Assembly (NCBI GenBank): GCA_964458185.1
Contig: CAYWFG010000044.1
Span: forward strand, 1-6,939
DNA: 6,939 nt
Direction: 5' to 3'
DNA from: AB-137-C09 sp964458185
GTDB lineage: Bacteria; Pseudomonadota; Zetaproteobacteria; Mariprofundales; Mariprofundaceae
Positions 1 through 6,937 of the stretch are shown here, one piece after another (within the stretch, counting starts at the first letter, position 1; the number at the start of each line of letters is the position of its first letter). The notes beneath the pieces are model-generated. The model saw only the letters and a program-made list of their open reading frames with translations, was not told the DNA's origin and searched no databases. The translations under genes and the position numbers were made by a program.

Positions 1-53
1 AACATGCTGTAACCCCTTGATTTTATTGTTGTCCCGTCTTAAAAGGGAAGCCG
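1..53 (+). repeat. Left arm of a 53-bp terminal inverted repeat
   Basis: Positions 1-53 match the reverse complement of 6885-6937 at 52 of 53 positions. The only mismatch is T at 29, where the other arm would give C (G at 6909 on the + strand). The match reaches the first base of the window, so the repeat may extend further left. It stops at 53: base 54 is A here, while the other arm reads T. The arm contains the short blocks TAACCCCTTGATTTTATTG and GTCCCGTCTTAAAAGGGAAG. It has no coding content. It could be the end of an insertion sequence, a transposon-like terminal repeat or a dispersed repeat; I do not recognise the family. Confidence 0.95.
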
Positions 54-55
54 AT

Positions 56-84
56 GTGACTTTTGTCATTGCAAGTAATATAAA
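56..84 (+). promoter_or_regulatory. Putative sigma70 promoter of the YfiR-receptor-kinase operon
   Basis: GTGACT at 56-61 (4 of 6 to the -35 consensus) is separated by 17 bp from TATAAA at 79-84 (5 of 6 to the -10 consensus). The predicted transcript start is near 91, leaving a short leader before the first gene. The element starts three bases inside the left repeat. The stretch TGTGACTTTTGTCATT (55-70) overlapping the -35 is an imperfect dyad (GTGAC/GTCAT) that could bind a regulator. It resembles only half of a CRP-type site, so no operator is called. Confidence 0.45.
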
Positions 85-116
85 GGCTATTAGCTTGCGC
101 CGAAATAAGTCATGCT

Positions 117-563
117 ATGCAAATAGGTAAGGGGATTTACTGGGTAATGGTAACGGTGGCTAAGTATTATTGTGTGGCATTGCTGTTGCTGGCTGTGGTT
201 TGTAGCGCCTCCCCTGCTGCCTATGGCTATGAATCAGAAGATGTATTGAAAGTATCGATCATTGCCAAGCTGGCAAAGTTTGTGCATGGGAATGGTGATG
301 CAGATCCAACCTTTACCATTGCCATTCTTAACAATCCCTTTGGTGAACTCCCCGACAAATTATTGACAGACAAACGTATTCACCATCATCCCGTGGTGGT
401 GCAACACATTGATTCATTGCAAAAATTAGGCAATGCTCAGGTGCTTTTTATTCCTAAAATGCCACCTGAAAAAATGCATGCGTTATTGACGCTTATGCAA
501 AATAAAAATATTTTAACCATCAGCGACAGCCGTGGCTTTGCCCAGCTAGGTGGCATGATTTAG
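117..563 (+). CDS. YfiR-like (DUF4154) periplasmic protein, stopped early by an in-frame TAG
   Basis: This 148-residue frame begins with a signal-like segment (hydrophobic core around residues 20-30, then a small-residue stretch ending near AAYG) and is probably exported. The mature part follows the YfiR/DUF4154 pattern: an early VLKVSIIAKLAKFV helix, a strand giving TIAILNNPFGE, then VLFIP, and finally LTISDSRGFAQLGGMI. In the family, YfiR represses the CHASE8-containing diguanylate cyclase YfiN from the periplasm. Family members usually continue about 40 residues after GGMI; here TAG at 561-563 cuts the frame at exactly that point and the missing part follows in the same frame (see 564-683). 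The start is uncertain: ATG 117 has no clear ribosome binding site, while in-frame ATG 147 has AAGGGG at 129-134 at a rather long spacing and gives a more typical signal peptide. The mature part has no cysteine, unlike P. aeruginosa YfiR, which forms disulfides. It is first in a tight operon with the receptor and the kinase. The family call is confident; function of the truncated product is doubtful. Confidence 0.85.
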   Translation: MQIGKGIYWVMVTVAKYYCVALLLLAVVCSASPAAYGYESEDVLKVSIIAKLAKFVHGNGDADPTFTIAILNNPFGELPDKLLTDKRIHHHPVVVQHIDSLQKLGNAQVLFIPKMPPEKMHALLTLMQNKNILTISDSRGFAQLGGMI

Positions 564-683
564 ATGTATACCGCATCACGAAGGTTGAAATTAAAAATTA
601 ATTTGGATGTGGCGCGGGGGGCAGGATTGCGCATTCGCTCCTCGCTATTAAAAATAGCAGAAATTGTTGGAGATAAAAAATAA
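564..683 (+). pseudogene. C-terminal remainder of the YfiR-like gene, in frame after the TAG
   Basis: The same reading frame continues from 564 for 39 codons and ends at TAA 681-683. It encodes a typical DUF4154 C-terminus, including LKINLDVARGAGLRIRSSLL, corresponding to the family pattern of an INL-x-AARRAGL helix followed by SS-x-LL. The spacing from GGMI to INL equals that expected when the TAG is counted as one residue, so one base substitution, not an indel, explains the break. Read through, the gene would be about 187-188 codons, close to the roughly 190 residues of YfiR. The codon right after TAG is ATG, so ribosomes could restart there. The final TAA overlaps the ATG of the receptor gene (TAATG), which shows the original gene reached this point. 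It could be a recent nonsense mutation, a sequencing error or a readthrough site. Confidence 0.85.
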
Positions 684-685
684 TG
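669..685 (+). promoter_or_regulatory. Ribosome binding site and TAATG start-stop overlap for the receptor gene
   Basis: GGAG at 669-672 lies 10 bases before ATG 683. The TAA ending the YfiR-like frame (681-683) shares its last A with this ATG. This arrangement normally implies translational coupling and fixes the start of the receptor gene at 683, where a clean signal peptide follows. Confidence 0.75.
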
Positions 686-3019
686 CGCCCAACGCCTCTT
701 TTTTCTTTATTCTGCGCTTTATTGTTGATGGTTGTTACCCTTCCCCCACTGGCATACAGCGCAGAAGATACGCTTGACGATGAAAGCCTAGAAGACTTAT
801 TGGCAACAGACATTGAAATGAAAACCGATATTGGTTCTCGCAGTGGTGAAAAAAATATACTGAATGCCAATGCCCCTGTGGATGTGATTACTGCCAAACA
901 AATCGCGCAATCTGGTTTGTCTTCTTTGACCCATGTGTTGCGTTATTATATTGCAGGGTTTAATGCGCCTGAAACATCGGTGGCTGATGGTAGCGATCAT
1001 GTGCGTGCGTTTACCTTGCGCGGCATGGCTGCCGATCAAGTATTGGTGTTGATCAATGGCAAGCGAGTGCATAGCTCGGCATTATTGCATGTTAATGGGG
1101 TGATTGGTCGCGGCTCTAGTAATGTCGATTTAGACACCATTGCCCTTGGTGCTATTGAACGCATTGAAATATTGCGCGATGGTGCAGCAGCCCAGTACGG
1201 CTCTGATGCCATTGCAGGCGTGATTAATATTGTTCTCAAAGGGATGGGGCAAAAAAACGCATTGACCCTCAACAGTGGCATGCGCAGCAAAGGCGATGGC
1301 ACATTGATGCAAGCAGAAGGAACCGTGGTTATACCTTTGCGCTATGATGGTTTTATCAACACCACATTATCTGCCGACCGCCAGCAACAAACATGGCGGG
1401 GTGGTTTAGACCAACGCTTAACCACCCCCCGCGTTGATACCCATGTCGGTATTCCTGCGGCAACAAACTACAAAGCCGTGGTGCATGCTGAAATACCGTT
1501 GCGCAATGGTATCATGCCTTATGTCACCGCATTATCCAATCGCCGAGATAGTCGTGCCAGTGCTTTTTTTCGCCCGCCCAGTGCCAGTAATAGCATGCTG
1601 TATACGGCTGGTTTTTTGCCAGAGATTGCTGCCAAAATAACAGATTATACTGTTACAGCAGGCATCAAAGGTGAATGGGGTGACGGTCTGTTATGGGATC
1701 TTAGTCAAACTTATGGCAATAATCGTTTTGATTTTTCAGTGAATAATAGCATGAATTATACCTTAGCAGCGGCATCGCCCACCTCGTTTAACAACGGTGG
1801 CTTACAATTTATTCAACAAACCACCAATCTGGATATAGAACAAGATTTTTCGGCATGGAATTTTGCCGCAGGTGGTGAATTCCGTAGCGAAAACTATCAA
1901 ATAAGCGCAGGTGAGGTGGCATCGTATACTGGCTCTGCCACGCAGGGTTTTGCAGGCTTCAGACCAGAGAATGCTGTCCATAATGGTCGCAGTGCCTATG
2001 CGTTGTACGCCGATGGCAGCTATCACCCTTTTGATGTGTTATCTATTGAAGCGGCGATACGATCGGAGCGTTATTCTGATTTTGGTAGCACGACTAACAT
2101 AAAATTAAGTGCCATGTATCAACCTATCCCCACGCTTATGATTCGCACGGGTGTCAGCACGGGTTTTCGTGCGCCTTCGTTGTCGCAATTGTTTTATTCG
2201 CAAACATCGTCTTTTGTTGATACAGTAACAGGGGCATTGACTACCCAAGGAACATTTCGACCCAATGACCCTGTTGCTATTGCTTTAGGGGCAAAGCCAC
2301 TCAAGGCTGAAAATTCAAGGCATTTTACCATTGGCACGGTTTTTCAACCATCCAAGCATTTTTCGCTGATGGTTGATTATTTTTACACCTTGGTCGATGA
2401 TCGCATCATGCTTTCTGCCGATTTGGCAGGCAATACCGCAGCGCAAGCTGCCATTCTTGCTGCTAACAGCGTGAGCAAAGCACGTTTTTTTGTTAATGGT
2501 ATTGCCACCACCACCCAAGGGATCGACATTCGTATCAACAGTGATTATCTACTGCCGCAGCAACGAACGCTTTCATGGGGGTTTTGGTTCAATTATAATC
2601 GCAACCGTGTGTCACAATTTAAAAGACTTCATCGACTGCATCCTGCATCATTCGATCAAATTGATCGCCTAGAAAACGGGCAACCAAAATCCAGTGTTAA
2701 GTTTCTTTCGGGCTATCAACAAAAAAACTGGGATCTTGCATTAAATCTCAATTACTTCGGCAGCTACAGGCAGGTAATTGGCAATACCCCTTATGCCTTT
2801 GACCCTAACTGGACGACGGATCTCAATATCAGCTATCAGTTATCTCCTGATTTTAGCATTGCTGTTGGTGGCAATAATATTTTTGATATTACACCTAATA
2901 AATGGAAAGGCTTATCAGGCAATTTTTACGGCAATAATGGCATCAAGCCTTATTCACGCTATTCACCCTTTGGTTACAGCGGAGCCTATTATTATGCACG
3001 GTTAACAGCGAACTTTTAA
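683..3019 (+). CDS. TonB-dependent outer-membrane receptor
   Basis: The product is a 778-residue outer-membrane gated transporter or signal receptor. A signal peptide covers residues 1 to about 26-27 (hydrophobic LFCALLLMVV core, ending AYSA). After an acidic linker, the plug domain spans about 58-186, with typical plug blocks: PVDVITAKQI near 65, RGMAADQVLVLINGKR at 113-128, and IERIEILRDGAAAQYGSDA at 158-176. The rest is a 22-strand-type beta barrel with the conserved TGFRAPSLSQ block near 493 and NIFDITPNKW near 731. It ends in a C-terminal phenylalanine, the usual signal for BAM-dependent assembly. Members energised by TonB-ExbBD import siderophores, cobalamin, carbohydrates or other ligands; the sequence does not reveal the substrate. 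I see no FecA-type N-terminal signalling domain. The mature protein contains no cysteine. It overlaps the YfiR-like gene by one base and precedes the kinase by 4 bp, suggesting a role in the signalling module. Confidence 0.97.
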   Translation: MRPTPLFSLFCALLLMVVTLPPLAYSAEDTLDDESLEDLLATDIEMKTDIGSRSGEKNILNANAPVDVITAKQIAQSGLSSLTHVLRYYIAGFNAPETSVADGSDHVRAFTLRGMAADQVLVLINGKRVHSSALLHVNGVIGRGSSNVDLDTIALGAIERIEILRDGAAAQYGSDAIAGVINIVLKGMGQKNALTLNSGMRSKGDGTLMQAEGTVVIPLRYDGFINTTLSADRQQQTWRGGLDQRLTTPRVDTHVGIPAATNYKAVVHAEIPLRNGIMPYVTALSNRRDSRASAFFRPPSASNSMLYTAGFLPEIAAKITDYTVTAGIKGEWGDGLLWDLSQTYGNNRFDFSVNNSMNYTLAAASPTSFNNGGLQFIQQTTNLDIEQDFSAWNFAAGGEFRSENYQISAGEVASYTGSATQGFAGFRPENAVHNGRSAYALYADGSYHPFDVLSIEAAIRSERYSDFGSTTNIKLSAMYQPIPTLMIRTGVSTGFRAPSLSQLFYSQTSSFVDTVTGALTTQGTFRPNDPVAIALGAKPLKAENSRHFTIGTVFQPSKHFSLMVDYFYTLVDDRIMLSADLAGNTAAQAAILAANSVSKARFFVNGIATTTQGIDIRINSDYLLPQQRTLSWGFWFNYNRNRVSQFKRLHRLHPASFDQIDRLENGQPKSSVKFLSGYQQKNWDLALNLNYFGSYRQVIGNTPYAFDPNWTTDLNISYQLSPDFSIAVGGNNIFDITPNKWKGLSGNFYGNNGIKPYSRYSPFGYSGAYYYARLTANF

Positions 3020-3023
3020 TCAG

Positions 3024-6000
3024 ATGGCAACACGACTTCATTCCATTCGTTTTAAACTTGCGCTGTTACTGGCATCGAGCGCTGTTATTGGTGTTGTATT
3101 ATCATCCATTGGTATATGGTTTTATTTAAGCGTACAGTTTAAAGAAGAAAGTTTAAATACACTGACGCAAGTGACCAATGTGGTGGCACAAAACATGGTT
3201 GCCGCGCTTGAATTTGGTGATACAGAAACAATTCAAGCTACCCTTGATGGATTTCGCAGCAGCCCCTATATCCACAGTGCTTTTGTTTACAACCTCAACC
3301 AAAAAGAAATTGCAAACTATCAAAAATCGGATGATGAAGTGGATGAACATCGCGCCTTGGTGCGAGAACAAAGTATCCTTAACGATCTTACCCTGTCGTT
3401 TGATCATGTTTTTCCTAAAGATATCTTGGTCAGCAGCCCTGTTTATTCTGATGGTGACTACCTTGGTACGCTAATGGTTGTTTCCGATACAGAACATTTG
3501 CAAGATGAACTTTTTTCATTGATGTTAATGCTTGTCTTGGTTGCTGGTATTGCCATTATATTGGTTTTTTCGCTGGCGTTTCGCATGCAACGTATGTTTA
3601 CCCATCCCATTCTTCAACTTACCGCAGCGATGGCAAAATTTGCCAGCAACCCTGATGATGTTACGCGTGTCTATCACGATTCAGACGATGAGTTCAAAGA
3701 CCTTTGTGAAGGCTATAATCACATGCTTGATGTGGTCAAAGAACGCAAACGCGAACTGATCTCTCAACAAACAGCCTTAGATGAACATGCCATTGTCACC
3801 ACCATTGATGCTGATGGTATGATTTTGCAAGTCAATAAACAATATTGCCAAGTCAGTGGCTTCAATGATGAAGAATTGGTCGGTAAAAAGCATCAACAGT
3901 TTTTTTGCAATGCCGAGCCAGCATCACTTTATGAAAAAATTTGTGCTACCGTTTCAGGTGGAGAAGTCTGGCGTGGCGAAGTGAGAAACACCGCAAAAGA
4001 TGGGCATGATTATTGGGTTGCAGCAAGTATTGTCCCCTTTGTTGATGACAATAATAAACCCTTTAAATTTATTGCGGTATCAACAGACATCAGCAAACGC
4101 AAAGAGGCCGAAAAAACGATGCGCAAGGCGCGTGAATTAGCCGAAGAAAGCACCCGCGCCAAATCTGAGTTTTTATCCATGATGAGCCATGAAATTCGCA
4201 CGCCGATGAATGCCATTATTGGCATGACTCATCTTGCGCTGCAAACCCATTTAACCGAGCAACAACGCGATTACCTTCATAAAACACAAACCTCCGCACG
4301 TTCATTGTTATTACTCATCAACGACATTTTGGATTTTTCAAAAATCGAAGCAGGCAAGATGGAGATGGAGTGTATTGCCTTTGATGTAGAAAAGGTATTG
4401 GATGATTTATTAACGGTGATTGATTTACCCGCACAAGAAAAGGGTTTAGAAATTTATTTTTCTATTGCGCCTGATGTGCCGCTTGGTTTGATGGGCGACC
4501 CACTGCGTTTGGGGCAGGTGCTATTAAACCTTGCCAACAATGCCATTAAATTTACCGAGCGCGGCGAAATCACAGTAAAAGTAACGCTGGACTCAATCAA
4601 CAATAATCAACAAGCAAGCTTGCGCTTTGAACTGCGAGATACAGGTATTGGCATGAGCCAAAAACAACAAGCTTCGTTATTTCAATCATTCAATCAAGCC
4701 GATGCTTCCATCACCCGTAAATATGGCGGCACGGGATTAGGTTTAACCATCAGCAAGCGATTGATTGGCATGATGGGCGGTGATATTCATGTTGAAAGCA
4801 CACCCAATGTTGGCAGTACGTTCACTTTCACCGCAAACTTTTCTCTAAGTGAAGTTAAAAAACAAGTGTTACCCAAGACCTTAGCTACACTTGCTGGCAT
4901 GCGTGTATTGGTTGTTGATGACAGTAAAACATCATTGGTCATTATGCGTCAATACTTAGAATTGTATCAGTTTGATGTAGATACCGCGATGTCAGGTGTC
5001 GAAGCCATTAAAAAAGTAACAGCAAGCACCGTTCCTTATGATTTAATTTTTATGGACTGGAACATGCCGAGTGACGATGGCAAAGGTATGAATGGCATTG
5101 ATGCTATTGGCAAAATTCGTCAAAGCACCAACAATAAAACCATGCCTGCTATTATCATGGTAACTGCCTATGCACGGGACGAAGTATTGCAACAAGCCAA
5201 AGATGTTGTCTTGGATGGTTTTATTACCAAACCTGTCAATCAATCCATGTTAATGGATGCAGTGATTAATACCTTAGCCGATGAATCAGATGGCACAAAG
5301 CATATGCGCTTAAGCCATGATAATACAGCCAATGAAAGTGTTTTTCAAAACGTGTCTATTTTGGTGGCTGAAGATAACCTCATCAATCAGCAAATAGCCC
5401 AAGAAATTTTAGAGCAAGCAGGTTGTGTTGTTACCATCGCCAACAATGGGCGTGAAGCAACAGTGCTGGTTGAAGAACAACCTTTTGATGCTGTATTGAT
5501 GGATTTACAAATGCCCGAAATGGATGGCTATACTGCTACAAAAATTATTCGTAAACATTTCTCTGCCGACGATTTACCTATTATTGCCATGACTGCGCAT
5601 GCCATGAAAGAAGAAAAAGATAAATGCCTTGCTGCGGGCATGAATGGACATACCAGCAAACCGATTGATCTTGATGCATTATTTGAAGAATTGAAAAAAT
5701 GGATCAAAACAGACACGCCTGATACTGCAACGCAGTCGCAGCCCAGCAAAACAAACGAACAAGCGACGCCAATCATTGATATCAGAGCATGCCTACGCAC
5801 ATTAGGTGGCAATCAGGCATTGTTACAAACAATTTTAAAAACCTTTCATCAGCAATTTCATGATGCAGAGCAACGATTAGACACCATGCTTGCCAATAAC
5901 GACATTGAAGCCGCTGAACGATTGATGCATGAGGTTAAAGGAACATCAGGCAACATTGCTGCCATGCCACTGTATGAAGCAGCAATGCATCTGGATGATA

Positions 6001-6128
6001 CGCTTCGTGCTGTATTGCAAGGTAAAGATGTTGATCTATCGCCAATAACGACAGTATTTAAACAACAACTCATTGCTTTGCTTGACTATATTGATGATGA
6101 ACGTTTCGTGGCACATCTTGATTCTTAA
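3024..6128 (+). CDS. Hybrid sensor histidine kinase: CHASE8-HAMP-PAS-HisKA-HATPase-REC-REC-Hpt
   Basis: This is a 1034-residue inner-membrane phosphorelay kinase. Membrane segments lie at about 12-34 and 165-187 and enclose a periplasmic domain of CHASE8 type (pattern VAQNMVAALEFGD at 54-66, then SPYIHSAFVYN at 80-90), as in YfiN. HAMP spans about 188-240 and PAS with PAC about 245-365. HisKA has the H-box SHEIRTPMN with H389. The ATPase domain shows an N-box around N506, DTGIGM (539-544) and GGTGLGL (568-574). REC1 has D632/D633, phospho-acceptor D678 and K736. REC2 has E783/D784, D827 and K879. A linker rich in T, Q and S precedes the C-terminal Hpt with HEVKGTSGN, H969. All catalytic residues appear present. 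No DNA-binding or GGDEF/EAL output is present, so phosphate must pass from H969 to an unlinked regulator. REC1 carries a short insertion after its MP motif (about 683-690). The ATG is 4 bp after the receptor stop, without a strong Shine-Dalgarno sequence, so it is likely coupled to receptor translation. Confidence 0.97.
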   Translation: MATRLHSIRFKLALLLASSAVIGVVLSSIGIWFYLSVQFKEESLNTLTQVTNVVAQNMVAALEFGDTETIQATLDGFRSSPYIHSAFVYNLNQKEIANYQKSDDEVDEHRALVREQSILNDLTLSFDHVFPKDILVSSPVYSDGDYLGTLMVVSDTEHLQDELFSLMLMLVLVAGIAIILVFSLAFRMQRMFTHPILQLTAAMAKFASNPDDVTRVYHDSDDEFKDLCEGYNHMLDVVKERKRELISQQTALDEHAIVTTIDADGMILQVNKQYCQVSGFNDEELVGKKHQQFFCNAEPASLYEKICATVSGGEVWRGEVRNTAKDGHDYWVAASIVPFVDDNNKPFKFIAVSTDISKRKEAEKTMRKARELAEESTRAKSEFLSMMSHEIRTPMNAIIGMTHLALQTHLTEQQRDYLHKTQTSARSLLLLINDILDFSKIEAGKMEMECIAFDVEKVLDDLLTVIDLPAQEKGLEIYFSIAPDVPLGLMGDPLRLGQVLLNLANNAIKFTERGEITVKVTLDSINNNQQASLRFELRDTGIGMSQKQQASLFQSFNQADASITRKYGGTGLGLTISKRLIGMMGGDIHVESTPNVGSTFTFTANFSLSEVKKQVLPKTLATLAGMRVLVVDDSKTSLVIMRQYLELYQFDVDTAMSGVEAIKKVTASTVPYDLIFMDWNMPSDDGKGMNGIDAIGKIRQSTNNKTMPAIIMVTAYARDEVLQQAKDVVLDGFITKPVNQSMLMDAVINTLADESDGTKHMRLSHDNTANESVFQNVSILVAEDNLINQQIAQEILEQAGCVVTIANNGREATVLVEEQPFDAVLMDLQMPEMDGYTATKIIRKHFSADDLPIIAMTAHAMKEEKDKCLAAGMNGHTSKPIDLDALFEELKKWIKTDTPDTATQSQPSKTNEQATPIIDIRACLRTLGGNQALLQTILKTFHQQFHDAEQRLDTMLANNDIEAAERLMHEVKGTSGNIAAMPLYEAAMHLDDTLRAVLQGKDVDLSPITTVFKQQLIALLDYIDDERFVAHLDS

Positions 6129-6176
6129 AAAGATAACGGCATCCTACGTCAAATAAATTAACACTGGAGGTTGACG
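6129..6176 (+). promoter_or_regulatory. 48-bp kinase-dsbC spacer with the dsbC ribosome binding site
   Basis: The spacer holds a strong Shine-Dalgarno sequence, CTGGAGG at 6164-6170, six bases before ATG 6177. This decides the start in favour of ATG 6177 over the in-frame TTG 6171, which would overlap the binding site's spacing region. I see no hairpin with a T-run and no convincing promoter. Co-transcription with the kinase is possible but not shown. Confidence 0.7.
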
Positions 6177-6884
6177 ATGCGTCGATTATTAATGCTGGGC
6201 TTATGTTTTGGGCTGATGCAAACAACCGTATGGGCAAAAGATGCGCCAAGCAGCATAGATAAAACCATTCGCAAGGCGAATACCGATATTCCGATTCAAA
6301 CCATTCAGACCACGCCAATACCGGGCTTGTATGAACTGCGTGTTGGCAATCAATTGTTTTATGGTGAAAAAACAGGTCGCTACCTTATTGCAGGTGGGCA
6401 TATCTTTGACACGCAAAGCAAAAAGGATTTAACCAAAGATCGTTTAGAAGTGATCAATAAAATTGATTGGAACGATCTACCTTTAGATAAAGCCATTGTT
6501 TCAGGCGATCCTAAAGGCAAAGCCCTTGCCATTTTCACTGACCCCGATTGCCCTTATTGCCGCCAATTAGAAAAATCGTTGGTGGATGCCAAAGGGCTTA
6601 AAATTTACACTTTCTTGTTTCCGCTTGATAGTTTGCACCCCAAGGCTCGTGATCATGCAGCATCCATTTGGTGTGCAAAAGATCAACATGCCGCCTTACA
6701 AGACCTCATGATACATGGCAAAAAACTTGCAAAAGGAACATGCGCCACCCCCATTGATGAGATTCAAAAAATAGCCGCAGGCTATGGCATTCGCGGCACA
6801 CCAACGATTATTTCCCGTGATGGTCGCAAACGCTCTGGGGCGGCTTCGCCTGAGCAATTGTTGAAATGGTTGAATAACAAGTAA
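6177..6884 (+). CDS. dsbC: DsbC-type periplasmic thiol-disulfide isomerase
   Basis: The product is a 235-residue periplasmic protein (about the length of DsbC precursors) that in its family reshuffles wrong disulfides, kept reduced by the membrane protein DsbD. A signal peptide covers residues 1-20 (MRRLLMLGLCFGLMQ core, cleavage after VWA). An N-terminal dimerisation region follows (about 21-85, with PIPGLYELRVGN and a YLIAGG strand). The thioredoxin-fold domain has the active site CPYC at C125-C128 after FTDPD, and the cis-proline loop RGTPTII with P209. A second cysteine pair, C166 (IWCAKD) and C189 (GTCATP), matches the structural disulfide of DsbC. CPYC differs from the CGYC of E. coli DsbC but is common among relatives. 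The gene appears complete: it ends LLKWLNNK and its TAA (6882-6884) is immediately followed by the right repeat. DsbG is a less likely alternative, given the FTDPDCPYC context and length. Confidence 0.93.
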   Translation: MRRLLMLGLCFGLMQTTVWAKDAPSSIDKTIRKANTDIPIQTIQTTPIPGLYELRVGNQLFYGEKTGRYLIAGGHIFDTQSKKDLTKDRLEVINKIDWNDLPLDKAIVSGDPKGKALAIFTDPDCPYCRQLEKSLVDAKGLKIYTFLFPLDSLHPKARDHAASIWCAKDQHAALQDLMIHGKKLAKGTCATPIDEIQKIAAGYGIRGTPTIISRDGRKRSGAASPEQLLKWLNNK

Positions 6885-6937
6885 CGGCTTCCCTTTTAAG
6901 ACGGGACAGCAATAAAATCAAGGGGTTACAGCATGTT
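6885..6937 (-). repeat. Right arm of the 53-bp terminal inverted repeat
   Basis: This is the reverse complement of 1-53 with a single mismatch at 6909. It starts at the base after the dsbC stop codon and runs to within two bases of the window end; the final AG (6938-6939) has no counterpart because the left arm is cut by the window edge. It contains a weak TCCC/GGGA stem (6890-6893 with 6903-6906) but no T-run after it, so it is not a convincing terminator. No transposase or recombinase reading frame accompanies either arm inside the window. Confidence 0.95.

Noticed and set aside
1..53. Integron attC site or tRNA-derived attachment site
   Set aside because: The CTTGATTTTATT stretch is reminiscent of sequence seen near some integrase sites, and the right end reads GTTAG. 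However, there is no tRNA 3' end, no attC-style paired boxes within one arm and no integrase; the copies are inverted, not direct.
175..210. Lipoprotein signal in the YfiR-like protein
   Set aside because: The cysteine in LAVVCSAS is preceded by valine, not the small residue expected in a lipobox, so an ordinary signal peptide is more likely.
117..683. Genome-wide reassignment of TAG to an amino acid
   Set aside because: No other TAG occurs in frame in the three long genes, so one isolated codon is better explained by mutation, error or local readthrough.
598..897. Minus-strand reading frame opposite the YfiR tail and receptor start
   Set aside because: It lacks a recognisable domain and lies opposite well-supported coding sequence, so it is a shadow frame.
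1251..2491. Seven-base A or T runs in the receptor gene (1251-1257, 1564-1570, 2485-2491) as phase-variation tracts
   Set aside because: Runs of this length also occur in the kinase gene (around 3900) and are expected in AT-leaning DNA; all frames are intact.
6171..6176. TTG start for the DsbC-like protein
   Set aside because: TTG directly abuts the GGAGG, with no spacing; ATG 6177 has proper spacing and a normal signal peptide.
6885..6910. Rho-independent terminator after dsbC
   Set aside because: Only a 4-bp TCCC/GGGA stem with a 9-base loop is visible, and no T-run follows.
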